Shown here: one piece after another, positions 18,101 to 26,802 of the stretch
How positions within the stretch are numbered: position 1 is the first letter of the stretch
Layout of the letters: each line of letters opens with the position of its first letter
From: Bacteroidota bacterium
GTDB lineage: Bacteria > Bacteroidota > Bacteroidia > 2-12-FULL-35-15
Direction of reading: 5' to 3'
Assembly (NCBI GenBank): GCA_025963775.1
Contig: JAOQAD010000041.1
Coordinates: 1 to 64,000, forward strand
DNA: 64,000 bases
Notes under the pieces: model-generated
Seen by the model: the letters and a program-made list of their open reading frames with translations, nothing else
Database searches by the model: none
What the model was told of the DNA's origin: nothing
Made by a program: the position numbers and the translations under genes

Positions 18101-19668
18101 GAAAGACCGGCATCCTGGAAAACTTTTTTGAAACAGGAGGCGACTCTATAAAAGCGATCCAGCTCTCCTCCCGGATGCACAAGGAAGGTTACAGGGTTTC
18201 GGTGAAGGACATTTTTAAATTCCCTACCATCGGAACATTATCCGCAGTGGTAAAAAAATCGATCCGTGAAATCGATCAGTCCCCTGTTTCCGGAAAGGTA
18301 ATGCTCACACCCGTGCAGCAGGATTTCTTTTTATCCGGCCGGCCATTTCCCGGTCAATATAGCCAATCCGTTATGTTATATGCTGCGGATGGCTTTGAAG
18401 AAAAAATGATCCGCACTGTATTCTCCTTTTTGCAGGATCATCATGATGCGCTAAGAATGACGTTTTCGGGCGAAGAAGGGAATGTGGATCAATATAACCG
18501 CGAAGCAGGACAGGAGCTTGGACTAATAACAGCTGTATTGCCCGCAGAAAATTTCGCAGAGGAATTGTCTGCCCATGCCCAAAAGCTGCATAAGAGCATA
18601 GACATGAAGAACGGCCCCCTGATGAAGCTGGGGCTTTTTAAGTCGGATAAGGGCGACCGGCTGGTGATTGTTATTCATCACCTGGTGATCGATGGGATTT
18701 CCTGGCGGATACTTTTTGAAGACATTGGAATCCTGCATAAGCAACATACGGAAGGTATGCCGCTTAGCCTGCCACCCAAAAGCGATTCGTTTAAAAGCTG
18801 GGCGCAGAAATTATCGGAATATGCCAATACCCCCAAATTTTTAAAGGAAAGAAGCTATTGGGAAGCCATGGAAAAAAGTGGCGCAGGAGCACTGTTCAAT
18901 ACCGGGAATAATTACAATGCATCTGAGGGACATACGGAAGTGATCCGGTTCCGTTTGAATGAAGAACAAACGAAGCTGCTGATCACGGATGCGAATAAAG
19001 CTTACTCAACGGAGATCAATGATCTGCTGCTTGCGGCTTTCGGCATGGCAATGCGGTCATTGTTCAATTGCCATAAATTACAGATTGCAATGGAAGGTCA
19101 CGGTCGCGAGGAGCTGATGGCGGATGTGGACATCAGCAGAACAATAGGCTGGTTCACCAGCTTGTTCCCTGTAGTGCTGGACATGAGCTATACTGCTGAT
19201 CTGTCGCGACAGCTAAGGGAAGTGAAGGAAACCTTACATCGCCTGCCAAACAAAGGCATTGGCTACTGGATGCTGAAATACCTTACGAAACCGGAGCTGA
19301 GAGGCGAATTGAAATTTGACCTGTCCCCGGAAATTGCCTTTAACTACCTCGGTCAATTCGATGCGGATGTAAGCCAGCTGGGTTTTGAGATCAGGGAAGA
19401 CATCGCTGTAAGGCTGCGTGAAGAAACAGCAAAAAAATATGTGCTGGACATAACAGGGCGGATAGTGAACCACGAGCTGGAAATTTTTATTGAATATAAT
19501 TCCGCGCTGCTGCCGCCCGCGAAAGCGGAGCAACTGGCAGCTTTTTACAAAGACGAATTAAAAACGGTGATTGCGCATTGCGTTTCCAAAAATGAAAAAG
19601 ACACAACACCAAGTGATTTTATTTATTCGGGAATGTCAATTGAAGACCTTGATTCAATATTTAATTAA
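15133..19668 (+). CDS. NRPS module: C-A-PCP-E (D-amino acid incorporated)
   Basis: 1511 residues. The N-terminus (MLTNKNIQDIYTLSPLQQG) has the look of a COM acceptor fused to a DCL-type condensation domain, as expected after an upstream E domain; HHxxxDG is at residues 143-149. The A domain (about 460-970) has all core motifs: YTSGSTGLPKG, NGYGPTETT, YRTGD, GRKDNQVK and SNGKIDR. The hand-read code is DVLYLGGICK, for which I know no confident match; the pocket looks mostly hydrophobic. PCP Ser1005 sits in ETGGDSIKA, the GGDS form typical before E domains. The E domain (about 1045-1480) has HHLVIDG and FNYLGQFD. The tail TPSDFIYSGMSIEDLDSIFN resembles a COM donor. It extends the chain by one residue and epimerises it to D. 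Confidence 0.96.
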   Translation: MLTNKNIQDIYTLSPLQQGIYFQWLYNRSSSNYFEQMSYSIHGSIDAGVVEHALNQLVARYDILRTVFNHERTGQLLQVVVKERQADFTYLDLRSLPGDKQKNIAEHLEADRSKGFDLNKDVLMRVILIRSEENEYHFIWSHHHILMDGWCVSIITAEFFHLYACGVAGRSALLPAVKQYRDYIEWLNECDKAAAKDYWTKYLAAFTKKTGLPASFGNDETEEKYEADHVEKIFPEELSVRMRHYAEKNHVTLNNFIQVLWGVLLAKYNNTTDVVFGSIVSGRPAEIPGIETMVGLFINTIPVRLAFESGETFNSLLKRMHAKAIESEAFHYSPLNEIQSYSPLKQGLLDHIMVFENYPVAKSIEEKGAGMMASGTGPATEIKDIWMFRQTNYNFNMAVIPGQEISIRFDYNACVYDRLFVESIFGHFENIVSQVMENDSLAIEGLKLVKKEEADRITEKFNDTAKVYPSDTTIVQLFEEQVKRHGSLTAVEFNNSCLTYTELNEKANQLAAQLIGKGVTPDSVVGIIAERSCEMIIGIIAILKAGGAYLPVDPAYPDERILHMIKNSEAAAVLTYSYTLPAALQHLPAISLADGVFKGSTENPPLIPAPGNLAYVIYTSGSTGLPKGVMVEHRAFLNIKDAYFKISAGEKTTLSCNFVFDVSVLEIFSSLLNGACLCIPPAGVVSDPADYADFLQRKQITTAYLHPMHLQPIANVLKNFDACFLKRILIGVEPIKHEMIKWYLHRHIEIINGYGPTETTICATFYKVNTAETKERVIPIGKPLQNMQVFILDDQLEMVPAGIKGEICIAGVGLARGYINDPGLTAAVFVNGKECTAERIYRTGDTGRWLPDGNLEFQGRKDNQVKLNGYRIELGEIEACLSMHPAIAEAAVIIDSKENSAGLTAFIVVKGPAGLNELREFLSRSLPKYMFPSRFVIIPKLPVTSNGKIDRKGLLQINGNELLSGVKYVSPRNIIEEKLAEAFESVLGTGKTGILENFFETGGDSIKAIQLSSRMHKEGYRVSVKDIFKFPTIGTLSAVVKKSIREIDQSPVSGKVMLTPVQQDFFLSGRPFPGQYSQSVMLYAADGFEEKMIRTVFSFLQDHHDALRMTFSGEEGNVDQYNREAGQELGLITAVLPAENFAEELSAHAQKLHKSIDMKNGPLMKLGLFKSDKGDRLVIVIHHLVIDGISWRILFEDIGILHKQHTEGMPLSLPPKSDSFKSWAQKLSEYANTPKFLKERSYWEAMEKSGAGALFNTGNNYNASEGHTEVIRFRLNEEQTKLLITDANKAYSTEINDLLLAAFGMAMRSLFNCHKLQIAMEGHGREELMADVDISRTIGWFTSLFPVVLDMSYTADLSRQLREVKETLHRLPNKGIGYWMLKYLTKPELRGELKFDLSPEIAFNYLGQFDADVSQLGFEIREDIAVRLREETAKKYVLDITGRIVNHELEIFIEYNSALLPPAKAEQLAAFYKDELKTVIAHCVSKNEKDTTPSDFIYSGMSIEDLDSIFN

Positions 19669-19673
19669 AAGAG

Positions 19674-22600
19674 ATGTTAACAAAAGAAAATATCAGGGAA
19701 ATATATCCATTGACGCCTCTCCAGGAAGGAATGTTTTTTCATTCTCTGCTGCAAACAGAATACAATGTTTATTTTGCACAAATGTGCTATTCCATCAATG
19801 CAGATTTGAATGTGGAAGTGGTGGAAAAGAGTTTCGATGAATTGTTTAAGCGCCATGATATCCTTCGCACTGCTTTTATTCAAAAAACAACAGAAAGGCC
19901 TTTGCAGATAGTGCTGAAGGAAAGAAAGTGCAGCCTGGTTTACCGCGACATTTCAAACCTCGAAAATAAAAAGGAATACCTGCAAAGCTTTAAGGAAGCC
20001 GATGCCAAAAAAGCGTTTGATCTTTCAAAAGATGTGCTTATGCGTGTCAGCATATTTAAAACTGCCGGTTCTGAATTTGAATTCGTATGGACACATCACC
20101 ATATTTTAATGGATGGCTGGTGTCTCGGGATCCTGGTAAATGAGTTTTCACGGCTGTATTCGGGTTTCATCAGCAATATGCAGCCTTCTCTCCCGGTAGT
20201 AACGCCTTACAGCGAATACATCAAATGGCTGGAATCGCAAAACACCGAAAATGCAACCGCTTACTGGGCATCGTATATTGAAGGTTATTCCGAAAGCAGC
20301 CCCGTACCGGTGTTCCTGAAAAAAGAAGAAGAAGCAAAAAAATATATAAATGCAAAGGTGGTATTGGAGCTGCCCCCGCACATGGTGGAGAAGATCCGCA
20401 AAAATGCAGAGAAGAACCAGGTGACAGTGAATAATTATTTCCAGGCCGTATGGGGCATTTTACTGAGCAAATACAACAACAGCAGGGATGTGGTTTTTGG
20501 TACCGTTGTTTCCGGCCGTCCGCCCGAAATTGAAGGAGTAAGCGATATGATCGGTTTGTTCATCAATACAATTCCGGTACGTGTAAGCTACACAGCCGGC
20601 CTGCAATTTTCAGCCCTTCTGAAGCTCACGCAGCAAAAGGCAATGGAAAGCCAGTCGTACGAGCATTTTCCGCTAAGCACCATACAGTCGTTCAGTCCGT
20701 TGAAAAGGGATTTGCTGGATCACATTTTTGTATTTGAAAATTTCCCCGTTGTTCAGCAGATCGAAAATGGAAGCAATGCAGAGCAGTCTGCAGGCAATCC
20801 GATCTTAAATGTGGAAGTAACAGAGCGTACACATTATGATTTCAATGTGATCATTTTGCCACATGCAGGACTTACCGTCAGGTTTGATTTTAATGAAGCC
20901 TGTTATGAAAAAGCATATGTTGAGCAGATCGCAGGCTGCATGCATCATTTATTTGAGCAGGTAATACAGGATGAGAACATTACAATAGATGACTTAAGAT
21001 TGCTGCCGGCTAATGAACTCAGTTATGATACCGTATCAGCGTATCCGGGAGACCAGGTAATTACAGCGCTTTTTAAAGAGCAGGTAAATGCCAATCCCGG
21101 CCAGGTTGCTGTGGTTTGCGAAGATCGTAAAATAACTTACAGCCAGCTTGATAGCTTGTCGGATGCCATTGCATCACACCTGCTCTCAAAATACAAAGTA
21201 AGGCAAGGCAGCAGGGTTGCAGTAATGCTACCCCGCTCCGAAACGGCAATTGCAGTTTTCCTCGCTATCCTTAAAGCCGGAGCAACCTATGTTCCCTTAG
21301 ATCAGTTGCATCCTTCTGTCCGGCTTACATTCATGCTGAAGGATACCGCTTCGGTGCTGCTGATCAGTAACGGCACAGTTGAAAAACAACTGGAAACGGC
21401 CATCCCGGTATGGAACATGGACCGTGAGGAAGTACTTTCGCGTGTTTTTGTACCAGCAGCGGCAATGCCTCCCGGGCTTGCGTACATCATGTATACTTCG
21501 GGATCAACCGGTACTCCAAAGGGTGTAATGATAGAACAAAAGGGGATCATCCGCCTGGTGAAAAATACAAATTATGTTCACTTTTCCCCGCAGGATAAAG
21601 TTCTCGGGCTTTCAAACCTGGCCTTTGATGGATCAACCTTTGATATTTACGGAGCATTATTGAATGGATCAACATTGGTAATGGCTTCGGATCTGGAGCT
21701 TTCAGATACATCCCGAGTGACAAAGCTTATGGAAGCAGAGAGTATTTCAAAGCTGTTCATGACTACGGCAATGTTCAATACGCTGGTGGAAGACAGGCCT
21801 GACTGTTTCAAAAATGTAAAAACAATCGTGGTGGGCGGAGAACAATTGTCGTTACCGCATGTAAAAAAGTTCATAGGCCGGTATGGCAATGGTAAGCTGG
21901 TAAACGGATACGGGCCTACCGAGAATACTACATTTTCCACTTATCATGAAATAACGGAAAGGGATGTGAATAGGGCTGTTATTCCAATAGGGAAACCCAT
22001 TTCAAATTCTGCAGCCTTTGTCCTGGATCACCGGCTGCACCCTCAGCCACCACTTGCATATGGGGAAATTTATGTTTCGGGTGATGGCCTTGCAAAGGGT
22101 TATTTGAGTGATGATGCCCTTACAGCAGAGCGCTTTATTCCTGATCCTTTTTGTGAAGGAAAAATACTCTACAAAACCGGTGATCTTGCCAGGCTGCTTG
22201 CTGATGGAAGCATTGATTTTATTGGCAGAAAAGATGGACAGGTAAAGATCAGGGGATACCGCCTCGAGCTGGCGGAAATCAGGAACAGGCTGCTGGAATT
22301 CCCTGGGATCAAAGATGCGGTGATTGCAGTAAGGCAATGGCAGCAGGGAGATAAATACCTTGTGGCATGTTTTACTTCCGCTGAAATAACAGATGTGAAA
22401 GCAATCCGTGCTTTCCTGCTCCAAAAGCTGCCGGCTTATGCTGTGCCTGCTTTTATGATGCAAATGGAGCGGATCCCGCTAAATTCAAATGGCAAAGTAG
22501 ATCTGGCGGCTATTCCCCTTTTTGAAAGAGCTGAAAGCGGGGTAAATGAAGATGCTCCCGGAAATGAGCTGCAAGAAACATTGCTGCGGATCTGGAAGGA

Positions 22601-24194
22601 TCTCCTGGAAACCGACAGCCTGGGGATCCGGGATAATTTTTTCGAGTTTGGCGGGCACAGCTTAAAAGCGAACCGTTTGATCTTAAGAATTCATAAAGAG
22701 CTGAATGTAAGAATAGAGCTGCGCCTGGTGTTTGCGAACCCTACCATTGAACAGTTATCAGGAGTGATAGCACAAGCTGAAAGGAATAAATTTTCGTCTG
22801 TTGAGGCTGTTCCTTTAAAGGATTCGTATGAGCTTTCGCATGCACAAAAAAGAATGTGGTTGTTGAGCCAGTTTAAAGAACGATCGGCCGCATATCATAT
22901 TCCCTGTGTATATTCACTCAAGGGAGAGCTGAATGTTCCTGTTTTTCATAAAGCCCTGAAAATATTAGTGGAGCGGCATGAAAGCCTGAGAACAGTATTC
23001 CGGCTCATTGACGGAGAACCGAAACAAGTGATCCTTGAGCCGCAGGCATCGGGATTTGTGTTGAATGAAACAGACCTTTCTTCATGGCAGGCAGACCCGG
23101 AATCGCATATTGTGGCTGTTTTGCAGAAAGAAACATCCGCTGCATTCGATATGGAAAATGGCCCGCTGATAAGAACTCATCTGCTGCGCACAAGTCATGC
23201 AAGCCACGTATTTGTGCTTACGCTTCATCATATCATCTGCGATGGCTGGTCGCTTGGCCTGATCATAAAAGAGCTGCTGGCGCTGTACGATGCATTTATA
23301 AAAGAAGAAGACTCACCGCTGCAGCCCTTAACGATCCAGTACAAAGATTACGCTGCGTGGCAGAACGGTCTGCTCGCGGAGCACGGAACACGCGCACAGC
23401 AAAATTACTGGATGAATAAATTATCAGGCCGTCTCCCGGAAATCCAGCTCATCTCCGATCGTCCGCGGCCACAGTTAAAAACCTATAACGGGAATACAAT
23501 TGGCCTGCATATAGATGAAGACACTTTTCTGCAGATGAGAACAATCTGCCTGAAAGAAGGCGTTACATTGTACATGCTGCTGCAGGCAGTTTTAAAAGTG
23601 CTTTTATACATGGAAACCGGGCAGCAGGATATTATTATCGGGAGCCCTGTTGCAGGGCGTAATCACAAGGACCTGGAAGAGCAGGTAGGGCTGTATGTAA
23701 ATACCCTTGCCATCCGCGACTTCGTAAACGGATCGGATTCCTTTACCCGTTTCCTGGCAAGTGTAAAACAAACAGTATTGGAAGCTTATGAGCACCAGGA
23801 ATATCCGTTTGATAAATTGGTGGAAGACCTGGGAATAGTTCCTGTAGGCAACCGTCAGCCGGTGTTTGATGTATTTATGGCGCTTCAGAACCTCGGGGAA
23901 AATAAAATAAATATCACAGGTATTGAAGCTGATTACTTTAATTTCCATTCTGACCGTTCAAGCAGCAAATTTGATCTCAATTTTGCTTTTTCAGAAGCCG
24001 GTGAACGGCTGATTGGAAGCCTCGAATATGATACCGACCTGTTTGACCTGTCAACGATTGAAGTGATCAGGGAACAGTTTGAATGGCTGTTAAAAAGGAT
24101 TGTGGCCGCGCAGGAAACAACGATTGATCAGCTGTTATTACGCAGCACGGATGCCAAAGATGTTGATTTTTTTGAACTGAATTTTGAAAATTAA
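19674..24194 (+). CDS. NRPS: C-A(Val/Ile)-PCP-C
   Basis: 1506 residues, starting 5 nt after the previous stop. The first C domain is DCL-like (MLTKENIREIYPLTPLQEG; active-site HHILMDG at 142) and so suits a D-residue donor. The A domain at about 450-970 has YTSGSTGTPKG, NGYGPTENT, YKTGD, GRKDGQVK and SNGKVD. The hand-read code DGFFVGGTFK shares features with both Val (DAFWIGGTFK) and Ile (DGFFLGVVYK) codes, so a branched aliphatic residue is likely. PCP Ser996 is in EFGGHSLK. A second, complete LCL-type C domain (about 1040-1480; HHIICDG) ends the protein, with no A domain after it. The matching A-PCP is on the next gene, so this module is split across two polypeptides. Confidence 0.96.
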   Translation: MLTKENIREIYPLTPLQEGMFFHSLLQTEYNVYFAQMCYSINADLNVEVVEKSFDELFKRHDILRTAFIQKTTERPLQIVLKERKCSLVYRDISNLENKKEYLQSFKEADAKKAFDLSKDVLMRVSIFKTAGSEFEFVWTHHHILMDGWCLGILVNEFSRLYSGFISNMQPSLPVVTPYSEYIKWLESQNTENATAYWASYIEGYSESSPVPVFLKKEEEAKKYINAKVVLELPPHMVEKIRKNAEKNQVTVNNYFQAVWGILLSKYNNSRDVVFGTVVSGRPPEIEGVSDMIGLFINTIPVRVSYTAGLQFSALLKLTQQKAMESQSYEHFPLSTIQSFSPLKRDLLDHIFVFENFPVVQQIENGSNAEQSAGNPILNVEVTERTHYDFNVIILPHAGLTVRFDFNEACYEKAYVEQIAGCMHHLFEQVIQDENITIDDLRLLPANELSYDTVSAYPGDQVITALFKEQVNANPGQVAVVCEDRKITYSQLDSLSDAIASHLLSKYKVRQGSRVAVMLPRSETAIAVFLAILKAGATYVPLDQLHPSVRLTFMLKDTASVLLISNGTVEKQLETAIPVWNMDREEVLSRVFVPAAAMPPGLAYIMYTSGSTGTPKGVMIEQKGIIRLVKNTNYVHFSPQDKVLGLSNLAFDGSTFDIYGALLNGSTLVMASDLELSDTSRVTKLMEAESISKLFMTTAMFNTLVEDRPDCFKNVKTIVVGGEQLSLPHVKKFIGRYGNGKLVNGYGPTENTTFSTYHEITERDVNRAVIPIGKPISNSAAFVLDHRLHPQPPLAYGEIYVSGDGLAKGYLSDDALTAERFIPDPFCEGKILYKTGDLARLLADGSIDFIGRKDGQVKIRGYRLELAEIRNRLLEFPGIKDAVIAVRQWQQGDKYLVACFTSAEITDVKAIRAFLLQKLPAYAVPAFMMQMERIPLNSNGKVDLAAIPLFERAESGVNEDAPGNELQETLLRIWKDLLETDSLGIRDNFFEFGGHSLKANRLILRIHKELNVRIELRLVFANPTIEQLSGVIAQAERNKFSSVEAVPLKDSYELSHAQKRMWLLSQFKERSAAYHIPCVYSLKGELNVPVFHKALKILVERHESLRTVFRLIDGEPKQVILEPQASGFVLNETDLSSWQADPESHIVAVLQKETSAAFDMENGPLIRTHLLRTSHASHVFVLTLHHIICDGWSLGLIIKELLALYDAFIKEEDSPLQPLTIQYKDYAAWQNGLLAEHGTRAQQNYWMNKLSGRLPEIQLISDRPRPQLKTYNGNTIGLHIDEDTFLQMRTICLKEGVTLYMLLQAVLKVLLYMETGQQDIIIGSPVAGRNHKDLEEQVGLYVNTLAIRDFVNGSDSFTRFLASVKQTVLEAYEHQEYPFDKLVEDLGIVPVGNRQPVFDVFMALQNLGENKINITGIEADYFNFHSDRSSSKFDLNFAFSEAGERLIGSLEYDTDLFDLSTIEVIREQFEWLLKRIVAAQETTIDQLLLRSTDAKDVDFFELNFEN

Positions 24195-24198
24195 ATAC

Positions 24199-26802
24199 AT
24201 GGAGACGATCCCTATGAAACAGGCAGAACACACTGAAATGGCTTTTAAACAAGCAGAAAGATATTGGCTGAATAAGCTTAAGAATACAAACATGTCGGCT
24301 ATTTATTCCCCGGATGTGCTGCAGTTGGAAACAGCAGGAAAAAAAGATGTTTTTACACTGGCAATGCCGGCTGAGTTGAGGACGGCCCTTGAAAAGCTAT
24401 CGAAAGGTAATGATATGGCAAAGCTCACGTTATTGCTGGCAGCGCAGGAAATTTTGTACTGTAAATACAGCAGCTCAGAGGCTGTACTCATTTTTTCAGG
24501 TGCATTTAAAAATACGGCAGGAGAGGATAACCGTGACCACGCTTTGTTTTATGGTGCCGGAATTACAGGCAGTACTACGGGAATGGAGCTGCTTCAGCAT
24601 ATCCAGGCAGAGCTCGGCACGATCAACAGTTTTCCGGTATTGCCTGCGGGAGAATTACTTCAAAAATACCAGGAGCTGGAGCTGGGGCAGAAGCAGGCAT
24701 TGCTGCAGCTTGGCTTTTATTATAACAAGCTCCATGCAGAAAGCAGCTTATATGAAAAAGTAAATCTGGCATTTGAATTTTATGAGGATGAAAAACAATT
24801 GGTGTTAAAAATCCGGTATGATAAAGGAATTTACAATGCTGCATTTGCCCAGGTACTTGCAGGCAGTTACATATATGTTCTTCAGCAATTAATGCAGCGG
24901 CCAAAGCAGCAGTTCTCGGCAATTGAGGTCCTTGACGCAGATCAGCGGCGCCAAGTGATCAGTGAGTGGAACAATACCGTCGTAGAAGTAGATTATTCAA
25001 AAACAACAATCAGCGCATTTTACATTGCCGCTGAAAAAAATGCGGAGAAGGTAGCTGTCGTTTCCGGAAATACCAAACTTACTTACCGTGAGCTCAATGA
25101 ACAATCGAACAGGCTTGCACACTGGCTTGTGAAAAATCACAAGGTTGGAAACGGCCATTTTGTAGGAATTATACTGGAACGTACCGAATGGATTCCCATC
25201 GCTGTTATGGCTGTTTTAAAAACGGGTGCAACATATGTTCCTATAGATATGACGGCTCCGGCAGAAAGAAAGCAATTTATTCTGGAAGATAGTAATTGCA
25301 CGATTGTACTCACTGAAAAAAATGAAGTGGAAGACATTGGCAATTATTGGAAAGGTACCTGTGTGTCGGTTATTTCCGTTCTGGAAGAAACAAAAAATGA
25401 CCTCAATACCACCATTTCCAATGAGCATTCTGCTTATATCACCTACACTTCCGGATCTACCGGGCGGCCCAAAGGAGTAATACAAACCCACAAATGCCTT
25501 ACCAACCTGCTGCAGTGGCAGCTTGATAAAGCGGAGCTGGTAAACGGATTAAAAGTACTTCAGTTTGCATCCTTGGGCTTTGATAATTCCATCCAGGAGC
25601 TGCTATATGCGTTTCTTTCCGGTGGTACTTTATACATGATCAGCGATGAAGAACGTAAGAATATGGACAGGCTTGCTGCTTTTATTATAGAGCGCGGCCT
25701 GGAATATGTGTGGGTGCCGGTTTCTGTGATCAACTCCATGTTCGATCCTTCGATCACCTGCTGGAAAGAAAAAAATGAGCTGAAATACCTTGTCTCTTCC
25801 GGTGAACAATTGAACATAGGCAATTCACTTTCATTCTTTTTATCGGAACATCCCGACATTGTGCTTTTTAATTATTATGGGCCTTCCGAAACACATGTAG
25901 TAACAATGTTTACTGTTAAAGATTGTAAAGTTGTAAAACAGTCCATTGGAAAACCAATTTCCAATACACAGATCTATATATTGAATAAATCGTTGCAGCC
26001 GGTACCCGCAGGTGTATTAGGTGAGGCATACATTGCAGGCGATGGTGTGGCAATTGGTTATCTCAACCTGCCGGAGCTTAGCGCAGAGAAATTTTTAGCT
26101 GATCCGTTTAACGGAGGTGTAATGTACCGGTCCGGGGATATTGCTAAATGGCTGCCGGATGGAACTATTGAATACATGGGAAGAAACGACGACCAGGTAA
26201 AGATCCGCGGAAACCGTGTTGAGATTGGAGAAATAGAAAATGCGCTGTTAAAACATGCAGATATAAAAGAAGCAGTAGTGCTGGCAAATGATATCGAAGG
26301 CAAAGGTGAAAAAGAGCTCGTGGCTTATTTTATATGTACCCAACCGGTTATTTTGGCGGAGCTGCAGCAATTTTTACTACTGAACCTTCCTGATTTTATG
26401 GTACCGTCCTATTATGTGATGATGGAACAATTTCCTTTAAACGGAAACGGGAAAGTTGATAAGAAAAATTTGCCTGACCCAAGAAGTGAAGAAGCAAACA
26501 CGGGAGCAATTTATGAAGCGCCGCGTAACGAAACAGAAACAAAGCTCGTTGATCTCTGGCTGCAGGTATTGAGCAGAAAAAAAATCGGGGTGAAAGATAA
26601 TTTTTTCCTGGTGGGCGGGCACAGCCTGAGAGCTACCCGCCTGGTATCACATATATACAAAGAGTTTGGAATAACGCTGGATCTCCGTACCATATTTACA
26701 CTGGCTACTATCGAGGAGCAGGCGAAAGAAATTAATGCGCGCATTTGGGTAAATGCTCCGGGTAATGATACGACAAATACTGAAGAAGAAATTACAATAT
26801 GA
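24199..26802 (+). CDS. NRPS: C-terminal half of a C domain, then A-PCP
   Basis: The ORF track opens at a TTG; I prefer the ATG at 24199, 4 nt after the previous stop, giving 867 residues. Residues of about 10-235 resemble only the second half of a condensation domain (AERYWLNKL onwards); the HHxxxDG half is absent. The A domain (about 255-760) is complete: YTSGSTGRPKG, YYGPSETHVVT, YRSGD, GRNDDQVK and NGNGKVDK. The hand-read code is DNQWVSYVVK, which has the FxxSxQE and GPSETHVV features of proline-type domains (DVQxxAHVVK) but differs at several pocket positions. PCP Ser809 sits in LVGGHSLR. The intact C domain for this module is probably the one ending the previous protein. The stop overlaps the next start (ATGA). 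Confidence 0.95.
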   Translation: METIPMKQAEHTEMAFKQAERYWLNKLKNTNMSAIYSPDVLQLETAGKKDVFTLAMPAELRTALEKLSKGNDMAKLTLLLAAQEILYCKYSSSEAVLIFSGAFKNTAGEDNRDHALFYGAGITGSTTGMELLQHIQAELGTINSFPVLPAGELLQKYQELELGQKQALLQLGFYYNKLHAESSLYEKVNLAFEFYEDEKQLVLKIRYDKGIYNAAFAQVLAGSYIYVLQQLMQRPKQQFSAIEVLDADQRRQVISEWNNTVVEVDYSKTTISAFYIAAEKNAEKVAVVSGNTKLTYRELNEQSNRLAHWLVKNHKVGNGHFVGIILERTEWIPIAVMAVLKTGATYVPIDMTAPAERKQFILEDSNCTIVLTEKNEVEDIGNYWKGTCVSVISVLEETKNDLNTTISNEHSAYITYTSGSTGRPKGVIQTHKCLTNLLQWQLDKAELVNGLKVLQFASLGFDNSIQELLYAFLSGGTLYMISDEERKNMDRLAAFIIERGLEYVWVPVSVINSMFDPSITCWKEKNELKYLVSSGEQLNIGNSLSFFLSEHPDIVLFNYYGPSETHVVTMFTVKDCKVVKQSIGKPISNTQIYILNKSLQPVPAGVLGEAYIAGDGVAIGYLNLPELSAEKFLADPFNGGVMYRSGDIAKWLPDGTIEYMGRNDDQVKIRGNRVEIGEIENALLKHADIKEAVVLANDIEGKGEKELVAYFICTQPVILAELQQFLLLNLPDFMVPSYYVMMEQFPLNGNGKVDKKNLPDPRSEEANTGAIYEAPRNETETKLVDLWLQVLSRKKIGVKDNFFLVGGHSLRATRLVSHIYKEFGITLDLRTIFTLATIEEQAKEINARIWVNAPGNDTTNTEEEITI

